The position numbers and the translations under genes were made by a program. Of a stretch of 42,943 bases of DNA, positions 28,258 through 37,293 are shown piece by piece. Where the stretch lies: positions 1-42,943 of IMG/VR virus record IMGVR_UViG_3300032236_000774. One strand, written 5' to 3'. The notes beneath the pieces are model-generated. The model ran no database searches. It had not been told where the DNA came from and saw only the letters and a program-made list of their open reading frames with translations. Each line of letters starts with the position of its first letter. Position 1 is the stretch's first letter. Origin of the DNA: a virus.

Positions 28258-28740
28258 TTAAATACTTACATTTCCTGATGGCATAGAAATTTGTGTTCCA
28301 GGCTTTACAGGCCATTCAATAGTTTGAGGAAATCCTGATTGTTCAGGAACATCCCTCAAAGCCTGACGATAAGTAGCCCATGCTGATTTGTCAATTGTTG
28401 CATCTGACAATTGTGTCCAATCACATTCGGCTAACAAACGATCACGTTGTTCACGCACTGTTTGACCAAGGGCTGTCAGACGATCAGCTTCCTGCTGTGC
28501 TTTTTCTTCATCTGTCAAAGCTACTAAATCAGCGGTGTAAACCACGCCATCACGCAATGTAGGGGTTATGCCTACACGCTTAAATTGTGATGCATCAAAG
28601 TAAAGATGTTCTTCAACTGGATAAACGCCTGACTGAGCCAACCATTCAGCATCAGGGCCAGTGGCAGGAAATGATGTATCGGGAAACAACACTGACAAAA
28701 CAGTGATGTGAAAACCTGAGTCTGTTTGTTTTGCGTACAT
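28258..28740 (-). CDS. Tail fibre assembly chaperone
   Basis: A 160-residue protein of the phage tail assembly chaperone group (Phage_tail_APC-like). The N-terminal half is a beta domain. The C-terminal half shows the family signature 'QRDRLLAECDWTQLSDATID', 'WATYRQALRDVPEQSGFPQTIEWP', which ends in 'WPVKPG'. Such proteins aid folding or assembly of distal tail fibres and may remain attached. It directly follows the LamG-like and collagen-like fibre genes, suggesting one of them as its client. Confidence 0.8.
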   Translation of the reverse strand: MYAKQTDSGFHITVLSVLFPDTSFPATGPDAEWLAQSGVYPVEEHLYFDASQFKRVGITPTLRDGVVYTADLVALTDEEKAQQEADRLTALGQTVREQRDRLLAECDWTQLSDATIDKSAWATYRQALRDVPEQSGFPQTIEWPVKPGTQISMPSGNVSI

Positions 28741-28743
28741 GAT

Positions 28744-30765
28744 TTATGGCCCTGTTGGGAATGTCTGTGTGGGCGGTGTAAAACTAGCGGTGTAACGAGC
28801 CACGCCCTTGGTGATACGAATGTCGTCTAAGTAGCCATTTAAGCCATTCAAATTGCTTCTATCGCATCCAACCAAAAGGGCATTGGTTTGATTGAAATTA
28901 GTGCTATCTGTAGCGGTGGCTTCTAAGTTTCCACCGACAAAAAGTCGGGTACTAGAACCTGATCGGGTTACGGTAACAAACGTCCAAGTAGTTGCAGCAA
29001 TTGTGGTTGTGCTTGTCAAAATAGCCGTACTTGTAACCGTAAACACCAATTGGTTTGAACTGTTGACTTGCAACAACCAACCAGTAGCAGCTGCACCTTT
29101 ACAAATCAAAGAATGAAGAACGCCAGCGGCATTACGGTACACCCACATTTCTATGGTGTAGTCACCTGTTCCTAATTGAAGGTTTACAGCATCATTGACT
29201 GTCTGATAAGCAGTCGCTGTGTAGCTTGCGCTTTCATTGCCGTACTTCTTAATTTGAGTGGTAACAGCCGTAGTTCCTGTGTTTGATTCAGGATTACCGT
29301 TGTTACTCAAATCATAGAACGCACCTGTATCACCACGGATAAGCAAACTGGTATTGGTTACAGCAGTCAGCGGAGTGGTTGAGGGTGTGAAGTTGCTGGT
29401 GTAAAGGGCTGTGCCTTTGACTACTCGAAAATTGCTAATACTGCCAGTAAAGTAATTATCACTTGAAGTACCTGTTCCAAAAGCCGAACCGCCAAAACAG
29501 CCGCCATTTAAATATGCTGCGGTAAACGTAATTGTGCCAATGCGTGAGGCTTCTAAAACACCATTTACAAACAGGTAAGCATTTGACCCGCTACGAACGC
29601 AAGCAATATGTCGCCATGTATTATCAAGCACAGTTGTTGTACTTACCATTGGCAAAGTGCTACCTTGTACATTAAAACAAAGTTTGCCAGCAGTGCCTCC
29701 ATTATTAACTCCAACACCAATGTTAGTTGCCGAGTTGTTAGTGCTTCCGTCCGTTATGATGGCATAAGTTACTTGGCTAGAACCTGCTTTCATCCAAAAT
29801 TCTATGGTGAAATCGCCAGCATCAAACTGCAAAGACGTTGATGTTGCAAGCCTAAAGCGTTGCCCACCAGTAAAAAATAAGCTGCCTGGATAGCTGTTTC
29901 CAAAAGGACTGCTTCCCGCATAAACAGGAAAAGTATTAGAAGCCGTCAATGCCAAAGCATTTGGCCCTTGGTCTACAAAGGTGGAGTTGTTAAACATCCC
30001 TTGACCAGTGCCTGTGATGAGCAGGGAAGTGCCTGAGATGGCGGTTAGTGGGGCTGTGGGAGGGGTGAAGTTAGCGGTGTAAAGGGCTGTACCTTTGACT
30101 ACTCTAAAGTTGCTAATATTCCCTTGCGTTGTATATTGAAAACCTGTCGCACCGATTTGCCCAACATCCAAAACACCCGAATCAGTCCACGCAGCAGATG
30201 ATGTAGTTGTGTTAATCAACGCACCATTTACAAAAATTCTGAATGATGTGCCACTTCTAATTACTGCAATGTGATACCAAGTATTTAATGAAAAAGATTG
30301 AGCTTGGTTGATGTTAATTTGAGATACATTTGATGTTTTAGCTTGAAAGTTTATGCCGGTATAAGACGATGCTGTGCCAGTAATAGCAAACTCAAATCCA
30401 CTTGTACCGCCATTATATGAACCGCATAATGCAGATTCATAAAAACCACTATAACTTGGCGAATATCCTGTTAAATATATCCAACCTTCAATTGTAAAAT
30501 CACTACCTGAAAGAGATAGTGTTGAAGATGTAGCTTTTAAAGAATTTCCAGATGTAACAAAACTAAAACTACCGCCTACTCCACCACCGAATGGAGTATT
30601 AAGACTTGGGTTAACTGTTCCAGTTCGCGTCAATGCAAGGTTATTACTACTACCGTCTTGAAAAGACAGGTTGTTTTCAAAGTTGGTCAGCAGACTGACG
30701 CTTGACCAGTAAGGGTCACCCGTAGATGCTGCTGCTTTTCTTGCGGTTTTAGATGCGGCAAACAT
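28744..30765 (-). CDS. Tail protein with three LamG/concanavalin-like domains
   Basis: A 673-residue protein with three jelly-roll lectin-like domains of the LamG/Laminin_G_3 type, roughly at residues 20-245, 265-475 and 485-670. Each has a 'GSxFTIExWxY'-type strand ('GSDFTIEGWIYL', 'AGDFTIEFWMKAG', 'TGDYTIEMWVYRN') and an 'SRxRLFVxGxLEAT' or 'FRIFVNGALIN' strand. The first two end in 'NFRVVKGTALYT.NF'. These domains bind sugars, so the protein is a candidate receptor-binding or virion-decorating tip. It starts in a TAATG overlap with the collagen-like gene. Domain number and divergence suggest duplication. Confidence 0.82.
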   Translation of the reverse strand: MFAASKTARKAAASTGDPYWSSVSLLTNFENNLSFQDGSSNNLALTRTGTVNPSLNTPFGGGVGGSFSFVTSGNSLKATSSTLSLSGSDFTIEGWIYLTGYSPSYSGFYESALCGSYNGGTSGFEFAITGTASSYTGINFQAKTSNVSQININQAQSFSLNTWYHIAVIRSGTSFRIFVNGALINTTTSSAAWTDSGVLDVGQIGATGFQYTTQGNISNFRVVKGTALYTANFTPPTAPLTAISGTSLLITGTGQGMFNNSTFVDQGPNALALTASNTFPVYAGSSPFGNSYPGSLFFTGGQRFRLATSTSLQFDAGDFTIEFWMKAGSSQVTYAIITDGSTNNSATNIGVGVNNGGTAGKLCFNVQGSTLPMVSTTTVLDNTWRHIACVRSGSNAYLFVNGVLEASRIGTITFTAAYLNGGCFGGSAFGTGTSSDNYFTGSISNFRVVKGTALYTSNFTPSTTPLTAVTNTSLLIRGDTGAFYDLSNNGNPESNTGTTAVTTQIKKYGNESASYTATAYQTVNDAVNLQLGTGDYTIEMWVYRNAAGVLHSLICKGAAATGWLLQVNSSNQLVFTVTSTAILTSTTTIAATTWTFVTVTRSGSSTRLFVGGNLEATATDSTNFNQTNALLVGCDRSNLNGLNGYLDDIRITKGVARYTASFTPPTQTFPTGP

Positions 30766-32609
30766 TAGTAGTTCTGTCCCACGGTTACACCATACCAGTT
30801 TGTACCATCGCTAAAGAACGAGTAAATATCTTGTTTGCTTGCAGTGCTAGTGATAGTAGGTGCAGTTCCAGCAGGCCATACCACGGTTGACCATGTAACA
30901 GTACGGCTACCTGTTGCGTCCTGTTTCAACATAATCACAAACGATTTACCAGCCGATGCGGTGGGCATGGTAATGGTGGCATTAGCTGTCAGGGTTAATT
31001 GCTGAACTGTACCATTTGCCAAACTTACCGTGATGGCTGTGCTGGTATTAGCGGTATACAGCGTTTCAGTGTAGTTGGTAACTGTTGGATTGGTTAGTGT
31101 TTTGTTGGTTAATGTTTGCGTGTCAGTATCGCCAACTACTACACCTGTTGGTGTTGCTTTAGATGTGCCCCAAGCAGAACCTGTAGATACAGCCATGCCA
31201 GCACCAGGGTAAACCATCGTAGCTGACGAACCTGTAGGTCCAGTTGGGCCACCAGCACCTGTGCTACCCGTAGGGCCTGTAGGACCAACTACACCTTGAA
31301 TGCCTTGTGCTCCAGTTGGGCCAGTTGGACCAGGAGTTGTACTTACAGCACCTGTCGGACCTGTGGGACCTCCGGCACCAACACTGCCTGTGGGACCTGT
31401 TGGACCTGCGATACCTTGTGTTCCTTGAGCACCTGTTGGACCTGTAGGACCTGCCACAGTGCTTGCTGCTCCTGTAGCTCCAGTGGGACCAGTAGGACCT
31501 ACAACAGATGATGCTGCACCAGTTGGACCTGTAGGACCAATCTGATTGTTCATTATTTGTGCAATGGAAACTATTGCACTTGCAGATGCTGGTCGAGTTG
31601 GACTTGTACCACCAGCTTGATAAACAAGGCTAACTGTTGTTGCCGTACTAGACCAATAAACTTGGATCGTATCGCCAGCAGTAATATCAATAATCCAAGT
31701 GCAACTGGTCATGGCTACGTTGCCAGAACCTCCAAGCAATTGAATGTCTTGCAAACTGTTGGCAATATTTGTCCCGTTTTGAGACAACCATGATCTAAAT
31801 ACTGGATTTGCACCTGAAGAATTAGATGCAGCTAGTTCAGTAGTAATTTGATATTTACCAGTATTGGCAAACGTCAAAGTACCAGATGAATTTGTAATGC
31901 CTGAAGCACGAACACTGGTATCAAGAGCCAATAAATTAGCAGTAGTAGTACCAGCATTTGATTGATTGGCAGTGCTGATAAATAAGCCGTAATAACCTAA
32001 AGCTCCACCAGGACCTGTTGGGCCAATACCGCCTGTAGGACCTGTAGGTCCAACAATACCCTGTGTTCCAGTAGGTCCAGTAGGTCCAGCTACTGTAGAT
32101 GCAGCACCTGTAGGTCCTGTTGGCCCTGCTACGCCTTGTATACCTTGGCTACCTGTCGGTCCTGTTGGGCCAACATTGCCTTGAACACCTTGAGCCCCTG
32201 TTGGTCCTGTGGGTCCAGCAACTCCTGTTGGTCCAGTAGGTCCAGCCACATTAGAAGCAGCACCTTGCGCTCCTGTTGGACCAGTTGCACCAATATTGCC
32301 CGTGGGACCTGTAACGCCTTGTATGCCTTGTGGACCTGTGGGGCCAACATAACCTTGTGCGCCTTGGCTACCAGTAGGTCCTGTAGGGCCAGCAATTGTA
32401 GAAGCTGCACCAGTAGGTCCAGTTGCCCCTGTAGGCCCTGTAGGGCCTTGTACGGTAGAAGAAGCCCCAGTGGGTCCAGTAGCGCCAGTAGGTCCCGTAG
32501 GACCTGTTACGCCAAACTTAACTGTGGATTGATAAAGACCAGTAGTTTCTGCGCCTGGTGTTGCAGGAACAGCATTGGCTGTGTTTCCGTAAAGACCGCT
32601 TGTAGCCAT
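30765..32609 (-). CDS. Collagen-like tail fibre with internal C1q-like domain
   Basis: A 614-residue fibre. Residues about 34-207 and 362-465 are collagen-like Gly-X-Y repeats, mostly 'GPTGPTG' and 'GPTGAQG', that form triple helices. Between them (about 208-360) lies a globular beta domain that looks C1q/TNF-like, as in BclA-type proteins ('[11 protein letters not shown]', '[13 protein letters not shown]', 'SIAQI'). The C-terminus ('[17 protein letters not shown]', then '[19 protein letters not shown]') is a common fibre end. It is a trimeric stalk probably carrying receptor-binding tips. Bacterial and phage collagens lack proline hydroxylation and use threonine or charged Y residues instead; here Thr dominates. 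Confidence 0.85.
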   Translation of the reverse strand: MATSGLYGNTANAVPATPGAETTGLYQSTVKFGVTGPTGPTGATGPTGASSTVQGPTGPTGATGPTGAASTIAGPTGPTGSQGAQGYVGPTGPQGIQGVTGPTGNIGATGPTGAQGAASNVAGPTGPTGVAGPTGPTGAQGVQGNVGPTGPTGSQGIQGVAGPTGPTGAASTVAGPTGPTGTQGIVGPTGPTGGIGPTGPGGALGYYGLFISTANQSNAGTTTANLLALDTSVRASGITNSSGTLTFANTGKYQITTELAASNSSGANPVFRSWLSQNGTNIANSLQDIQLLGGSGNVAMTSCTWIIDITAGDTIQVYWSSTATTVSLVYQAGGTSPTRPASASAIVSIAQIMNNQIGPTGPTGAASSVVGPTGPTGATGAASTVAGPTGPTGAQGTQGIAGPTGPTGSVGAGGPTGPTGAVSTTPGPTGPTGAQGIQGVVGPTGPTGSTGAGGPTGPTGSSATMVYPGAGMAVSTGSAWGTSKATPTGVVVGDTDTQTLTNKTLTNPTVTNYTETLYTANTSTAITVSLANGTVQQLTLTANATITMPTASAGKSFVIMLKQDATGSRTVTWSTVVWPAGTAPTITSTASKQDIYSFFSDGTNWYGVTVGQNY

Positions 32610-32617
32610 CTTTTACC

Positions 32618-33601
32618 TCACTTAAACGAGTAGCGATATGTACGGGGCTGGAATTCTGAGGTGAGGTGTTGATCCCCACCACGCCATTTGCCTTTGTAAT
32701 TTTGGTCTTCAATCAAGCCGTAAGCAGAGTCAAAACGATCAAGCCATTTTTGCGCTTCTTCTACGTTTTTGTTCTTGTCGTAGTAAGCCCAAAGAGTGCC
32801 ATACATATAGCCTTCAGGGAATGAAGACAAAATGGCATTGTTTTGCACAACAGGATAGCTTGTAGACTCTGTAGGACCAAAAAGGAACGGAAAAGTGCGC
32901 TGATAGTAGGCTTTGATGGTTACGCTTTGACCAGGATTAGGGGTAAAGACGTAGTTAGGGCCAACTTCAGAGAAAGAAGCACGAATAACTCGAGGTACAC
33001 CAAAAGGACGAATGTACAACTGGTCAATCATCCTGCGTCTAATGATCTCACGATCGCCAACACGGTCATAAATGATCCAAGGGCCTACATTTGTAGCACC
33101 TGCTGGCTGATTCTGTGGATATGTGTCCTGAAAGAACAGGATTGGAAAACACATGTCGGCAGGGATAGGAGCCATGCCAGTAGCATCTGTGGTCAGAATA
33201 GACGGATTGGTAGCGTCATATGGGTCTGAACGTAATGCAGGCAATTCAATAGTACGCATTTTTAGTTCAGCCATCTGAATGCAGGACTGAATCTCCAAAG
33301 AGGAACTGGTAGGAATCTTAAGGATTGCTGTAGGCAGGGTTACTGTTGACCAGGTAAGGTCAGGATCGTTAACAGTAATGGTTGAGGAGCTTACCGCTGT
33401 AACAAGCGTAAACGGACCCATGATGTTTGGGCCAATAAAGTCACCAACAATAACAACTGACGATGGATTTGCAGAGCAGGTAATAACTCCTGTGGTGGAG
33501 TTATAGGCGGTAGCGTTAATGCTGACAGAACTAGGAATGGCTCCTACCCATTGTGCGATCCGACTAACGAGTGCATTGCCAGATTGGATAAAAAGAGCCA
33601 T
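32618..33601 (-). CDS. Putative head-tail adaptor or structural protein
   Basis: A 327-residue structural protein lying just below the capsid genes. It has an N-terminal beta-rich part ('SVSINATAYNSTTGVITCSANP'), a helix with 'SSLEIQSCIQMAELKMRTIELPALR', then 'PADMCFPILFFQDTYP' and an 'IIYDRVGDREIIRRRMID' strand-helix. The later 'YYDKNKNVEEAQKWLDRFDSAYG' helix resembles those of adaptor proteins at the portal. The role is proposed from position and size rather than from a family match. Confidence 0.5.
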   Translation of the reverse strand: MALFIQSGNALVSRIAQWVGAIPSSVSINATAYNSTTGVITCSANPSSVVIVGDFIGPNIMGPFTLVTAVSSSTITVNDPDLTWSTVTLPTAILKIPTSSSLEIQSCIQMAELKMRTIELPALRSDPYDATNPSILTTDATGMAPIPADMCFPILFFQDTYPQNQPAGATNVGPWIIYDRVGDREIIRRRMIDQLYIRPFGVPRVIRASFSEVGPNYVFTPNPGQSVTIKAYYQRTFPFLFGPTESTSYPVVQNNAILSSFPEGYMYGTLWAYYDKNKNVEEAQKWLDRFDSAYGLIEDQNYKGKWRGGDQHLTSEFQPRTYRYSFK

Positions 33602-33610
33602 TTTGGTTCC

Positions 33611-34108
33611 TTACTTAGTCGGTATTGAGGGATTATACGGAATGGGAATTTTCCCGCTAGGGTGACACACAAAATCTGAATAATCCCGATTCACAATTGC
33701 GTAAAACAAGATTTTATCTTTCTTGTCCTGTTTAATCAGTTCCCAAGGACGGTTATTGAAATACTTGGAGCTGATTTCATGTGCAAAGCATTTGGGCAAT
33801 TCCATCATGTGTGCAGTTCCAGCAAAGAACGGGTTATCAGTACCATGTTCTTTGTAGAACTCACGCAATTCTTTGCATCTTGTCCGAACAGCTTCTACGT
33901 TCTTTTGTTCGTATTGAACGTAACGTACACCGTCTTCAGCACCAACTTTGTAGTTGATGTTTTGAGTGTTGAAAGTCTGTGACCAAGTGCCAGACTTAAC
34001 TTCATTGAAGAGTTTGTCGTTATGACGGAAAACACCGTCAATGCCTCCTTCTAGGATGCCTTTGGTGTAATACTCTTCGTTGACTTTAACTTCGTCTTCA
34101 TTGGTCAT
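33611..34108 (-). CDS. Hypothetical late protein downstream of the HNH gene
   Basis: About 165 residues, with no family that I recognise. Lys/Glu-rich helices ('VEAVRTRCKELREFYKEHG') are followed by 'AHMMELPKCFAHEISSKYF' and 'KILFYAIVNRDYSDFVCHP', a mixed alpha/beta pattern. It reads like a conserved late protein normally next to the capsid gene. Start choice is uncertain: ATG 34108 is used, and ATG 34117 is possible. The overlap with the HNH stop is 11 nt. In an ancestor without the HNH gene, this would follow the capsid gene directly. Confidence 0.5.
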   Translation of the reverse strand: MTNEDEVKVNEEYYTKGILEGGIDGVFRHNDKLFNEVKSGTWSQTFNTQNINYKVGAEDGVRYVQYEQKNVEAVRTRCKELREFYKEHGTDNPFFAGTAHMMELPKCFAHEISSKYFNNRPWELIKQDKKDKILFYAIVNRDYSDFVCHPSGKIPIPYNPSIPTK

Positions 34109-34607
34109 ACCATGCATTGCCTTTACGTTTGTTTTCTGTTTCAGTCAAAATTTGAAGATTGAAGTGGTTGTGAAGACCGCACACATTTTTTCCAACTAAA
34201 GGAACAATGTGGTCAACATGGTATTTCACAGACGGATTCATTGCTTCAAATTGTTTGGCTTTTACATAAAAATCTTTAACTTTTTCCTGTCCCCAAGACG
34301 TTGTTGCCAACAATCTAAGGGCACGTTTTTTTGCATCTTTAGCAATATAGTAAGCTTTTTTGGCTTCATAGTGCTTTTTTGAACTTATGTTTGTGCTTAT
34401 TCGTCTTTTGTCAGATTGACGATAAGCTAAATGCTTTTCAGGATTATTTTTAGTCCATGCATTTGTACGTTCACGTTGACATTCAGCACAATTACCAGTT
34501 GCTGTCCAACGCTTTGATACATGTCCTTGTTTGCAAGATAAGCCCGTGAAATAAGCTTTTGAACCTATTTCACGAGCTCCTTGACGAGTATTTGGCAAAT
34601 CATACAT
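34098..34607 (-). CDS. HNH homing endonuclease inserted between capsid and next gene
   Basis: A 169-residue free-standing HNH endonuclease. The N-terminus ('GSKAYFTGLSCKQGHVSKRW', 'GNCAECQRER') carries a CxnH...CxxC zinc site. The C-terminal catalytic block is 'VDHIVPLVGKNVCGLHNHFNLQIL', followed by 'NKRKGN', the typical HNH arrangement. ATG 34607 follows GGGG at suitable spacing; in-frame codons above it lie within the hairpin region and are ignored. It cuts cognate DNA lacking the gene and so spreads. Its product is not needed for virion assembly. Confidence 0.87.
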   Translation of the reverse strand: MYDLPNTRQGAREIGSKAYFTGLSCKQGHVSKRWTATGNCAECQRERTNAWTKNNPEKHLAYRQSDKRRISTNISSKKHYEAKKAYYIAKDAKKRALRLLATTSWGQEKVKDFYVKAKQFEAMNPSVKYHVDHIVPLVGKNVCGLHNHFNLQILTETENKRKGNAWYDQ

Positions 34608-34618
34608 GACAACCCCAA

Positions 34619-34638
34619 TGACCAGTATATTCTGGTCA
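34619..34638 (-). promoter_or_regulatory. Hairpin immediately upstream of the HNH gene
   Basis: TGACCAG and CTGGTCA are 7-bp arms around a 6-nt loop, 11 nt ahead of the HNH start codon and just after the capsid stop. No U-run follows, so it is not an intrinsic terminator. It may limit translation of the endonuclease or protect the capsid mRNA 3' end, as hairpins do for mobile endonuclease genes in T4-type phages. Confidence 0.5.
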
Positions 34639-34660
34639 AAGGAGTATATCATATATTGAC

Positions 34661-35818
34661 TTATACCAAATAGCGTTTTACTTGCGCTGCTGGGCGAGGT
34701 GTAGTAACCGCTGCGCCTGTTGGCGAGATTGCGGCAAGAACTGCAACGCCTGCTGGATTGCGGACGATCAAAGTGCCTTCCATCACATATTGGTCCAAAG
34801 AAGCGTCAGCAGAGCTAAACACTTCGTTGTTCGGGCCAAGTTCACGCAACGAACCCCACTGGATAACGTCAGGGTTCAGGAACAGGGCAGAGGTATTGTC
34901 TGCACCAGTTTGGTCCATAACCCAAGAGTCATCGATCTGGTAGGTGTAGTTGAAGTCACCTTCGTAAGTACCAATCGTGTCACCCTTGTCAGCAGGGTTG
35001 AAACGGTTGATCGAACGGCTGGTAGGCATCATGTCGCTGATGTGAGTACGCATGGAGGTAGGCACAACCATGTTCGTAATCTTGGCATTGAAACGCTGTT
35101 CAGCAGTAGTCACCAACTGTTTGTACAGGTAGGGACTGAACTGTTGCAGGGTAGTGCCAGAAGAGAACGAGAAGTAGCCCAAGCCAGCGTTAGCCAACGA
35201 ACCGTTAAACGGGGTGTTGGTATCGGTAGCGGTGGTGGTATCAGTACCATCGGAAGAAGCCAAGTTCAACACAGAAGTACCATCAGTGTCGTTACCCGAA
35301 CGAGTACCGGCAAAGGCGTACAACGAGCCAAAACGACGACCGTTGTTAGGGCTAGTACCTTGCGAGGCAGATTGACCGCTGTACTTGATGGATGCACCGT
35401 CAGCACGAACCATCTGTAGTTCAACGTCAAACATGATCTCGGTCAACTGTTTGACTTCTTGGTAAGCCTGTGGATCACCACCAGCTTGTTCAACAGCACG
35501 AGCAGTGCCAGTAGCACCGATCACAGTGGTGAAAATCTGGGTGTAGTTACCGCAGTTTGCACGAGTGTTGTTGTCTGCCAAAGAAGCAGTAACAGCAGCG
35601 CCTTCCAGCTTTGCGTTCAAAGCAGGGGTGCGATAGTAGTCAACAGGCCAGATGTGCAGAGTCGAATTGACTTTGCGCTTTTTGGACATAGCCATGTTGG
35701 TCAGGGGAGTACGGTCTTTAACATAGTTAGAGACAGTCATATCGAGGTCTTTAACCACGATGTCGGTGGTATACGAGCCGTTGCCGTTACCAAGGTTAGC
35801 AGAGGTAATAGTTGCCAT
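34661..35818 (-). CDS. Major capsid protein, SU10/DUF5309 type
   Basis: A 385-residue protein of the SU10-type major head protein group. The N-terminus 'TDIVVKDLDMTVSNYVKDRTPLTN' and 'MSKKRKVNSTLHIWPVDYYR' are typical. The middle contains 'IIFTTVIGATG'-like and 'QAGGDPQAYQEVKQLTEIMFDVELQM', a strand-helix characteristic of the HK97 E-loop and spine helix. The late 'PTSMRTHISDMMPTSRSINRF' and 'NPDVIQWGSLREL' belong to the A- and P-domains. It forms the icosahedral shell with the scaffold encoded just upstream. Expression is likely high. Confidence 0.85.
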   Translation of the reverse strand: MATITSANLGNGNGSYTTDIVVKDLDMTVSNYVKDRTPLTNMAMSKKRKVNSTLHIWPVDYYRTPALNAKLEGAAVTASLADNNTRANCGNYTQIFTTVIGATGTARAVEQAGGDPQAYQEVKQLTEIMFDVELQMVRADGASIKYSGQSASQGTSPNNGRRFGSLYAFAGTRSGNDTDGTSVLNLASSDGTDTTTATDTNTPFNGSLANAGLGYFSFSSGTTLQQFSPYLYKQLVTTAEQRFNAKITNMVVPTSMRTHISDMMPTSRSINRFNPADKGDTIGTYEGDFNYTYQIDDSWVMDQTGADNTSALFLNPDVIQWGSLRELGPNNEVFSSADASLDQYVMEGTLIVRNPAGVAVLAAISPTGAAVTTPRPAAQVKRYLV

Positions 35819-35832
35819 GTTAATTTCTCCAG

Positions 35833-36951
35833 TTAACGCTTGCGATTTTTGTTAGACGCAAGCATGGTTGCCAAAAGGTCCCGTGTCGCATTCTTATCGC
35901 CAGATTTTGCTTGCTTTTGAAGTTTTTCCACATCGCTTTCGGGTGCGGTTTTAGCTTTTGGCACGACTTTAGAAGCCGCAGCCAATGAGCCACCTGCGTT
36001 ACGCACTTTTGGACCTTCACGGAATTTAAGACCATCCCGAATTAGGCTCAAAAGATACTCATCACTGGACACCAAATCAAGATTCGGTACACCAGGGACA
36101 AACGAGGTGTTTGCCGCTTTCCAATCTTTAGCAAGCTTCTCTCGAATCTCACTAAACACTGCCTTGTTAGCCAACTCTTTATCTGCAAACGACTGCCTTG
36201 CTTTATCCAGGGTTTCCTGAACAAGAGCAGCCCGATGTTGATAGAACTGGTCAACCTTAGGCCGATTTGCTTTAATGAACTGTGCTTTTTCCTCGATCAA
36301 CTCAGCGTTTTGGCGAATAGCCGCTTCCGCTTGAGCTTTCTCGGCAGGATCAGTTGCACCTTGAAGAATCTTGCTCCATTGCTGGTTATATTGCTGGAGG
36401 GTTACCAGTTCATCAGCCGTTGTTTGTAGCTGGGGAACAATGGTAAGTTCCAACCCTATTTGCAAGCCATCAAGTTCACTTCTGCGCTTTGCTTCAAACT
36501 CTTCAAATTCAGCACGATCAGCTTTAAGCTTACGAGCGTTTTCATGGATAGCACTACCTTGACCCAGAATTGAAGCCGCTTTCTCTGCTGTAACCTCAAT
36601 AAAGCCACCTTCTGCGTCTTTATTAGGGATTCGCAACGTCAAATTCGGATTCTCTTTGGCAAACTCAAGGAAATTGACTGCATCACTTACTCCATCGGAG
36701 GGTTCCGCTTCAGTTTCCGAATTAGCCTCATCTGACTCAACTGCAATACCATCTTCAGGTTCGGCATCCACTACTGGAGCCGCCTCAGGGGATTCAGCTT
36801 GCGCTTCCTCTTGTCCTGCTGGTGGAGGTGAACTGCCATCGGGTTGCGGATTGTTACGCTTGTTAGCGGCAATCATTGCAGCGATAGCATCGGCGGGATT
36901 CACGACACCAGTTTGCTCAGGGGCGGTCGCATTTGCGATTACGTCTGACAT
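35833..36951 (-). CDS. Scaffold protein
   Basis: A 372-residue acidic, helical protein with low-complexity Pro/Glu/Ala N-terminus ('SPPPAGQEEAQAESPEAAPVV') and a long coiled-coil middle ('LQTTADELVTLQQYNQQWSKI', 'EAAIRQNAELIEEKAQFI'). The C-terminus is basic ('NKNRKR'), which in scaffolds contacts capsid subunits. Position directly before the major capsid gene and these features make a scaffold the best reading, although there is no strict sequence signature. Confidence 0.75.
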   Translation of the reverse strand: MSDVIANATAPEQTGVVNPADAIAAMIAANKRNNPQPDGSSPPPAGQEEAQAESPEAAPVVDAEPEDGIAVESDEANSETEAEPSDGVSDAVNFLEFAKENPNLTLRIPNKDAEGGFIEVTAEKAASILGQGSAIHENARKLKADRAEFEEFEAKRRSELDGLQIGLELTIVPQLQTTADELVTLQQYNQQWSKILQGATDPAEKAQAEAAIRQNAELIEEKAQFIKANRPKVDQFYQHRAALVQETLDKARQSFADKELANKAVFSEIREKLAKDWKAANTSFVPGVPNLDLVSSDEYLLSLIRDGLKFREGPKVRNAGGSLAAASKVVPKAKTAPESDVEKLQKQAKSGDKNATRDLLATMLASNKNRKR

Positions 36952-36967
36952 AGTTTACTCTTTTTGG

Positions 36968-37285
36968 TTAAGTGTTAATCTTTTTAGCCACTTTCCCAAG
37001 ATATTCAGTCCTCTCAATGAAGCCAATGAAATCTCGGACTCCAGCAACATAATGTGCATTTTCAATGCGTTCTGGATCGGTTCGACAATCTTCTAACCTT
37101 TCCAGCATATTGAACCTATACAGGTTAAATAGCAGTGCGAAATCCTCACTCTTCATGAGGCGGGAAGCTGACTCCCCATTTTCAATAACTAGAGTGCGTC
37201 TTTCAATATTGGCCTCCTTGTGTGCATCAACGGCTTTTGTCCGTTTATTAAAATAACTCCTGATATTCAATACCAAGCTTTTCAT
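36968..37285 (-). CDS. Hypothetical head-region protein
   Basis: A 105-residue helical, basic protein between the portal and scaffold genes. It shows 'YFNKRTKAVDAHKEANIERR' and 'SEDFALLFNLYRFNMLERLEDCR'. Small helical genes at this place are common in podovirus-like head modules, yet I recognise no named family. A regulatory or head-assembly role is possible. Spacing to neighbours is 8-16 nt. Confidence 0.55.
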   Translation of the reverse strand: MKSLVLNIRSYFNKRTKAVDAHKEANIERRTLVIENGESASRLMKSEDFALLFNLYRFNMLERLEDCRTDPERIENAHYVAGVRDFIGFIERTEYLGKVAKKINT

Positions 37286-37293
37286 TGCAATTC

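Noticed and set aside
30765-32609. Short regular repeats that could be mistaken for a CRISPR array or a DNA repeat element
   Set aside because: They are in-frame Gly-X-Y codons of the collagen-like fibre with no spacer structure.
32136-32633. Cys/Ser-rich plus-strand frame
   Set aside because: Reverse complement of the GPTG-encoding collagen repeat. Repeated cysteine and serine arise from the complement of glycine and threonine codons.
34682-35419. Long plus-strand frame opposite the major capsid gene
   Set aside because: Antisense shadow of a well-supported capsid gene, with composition typical of reverse-complement codons.
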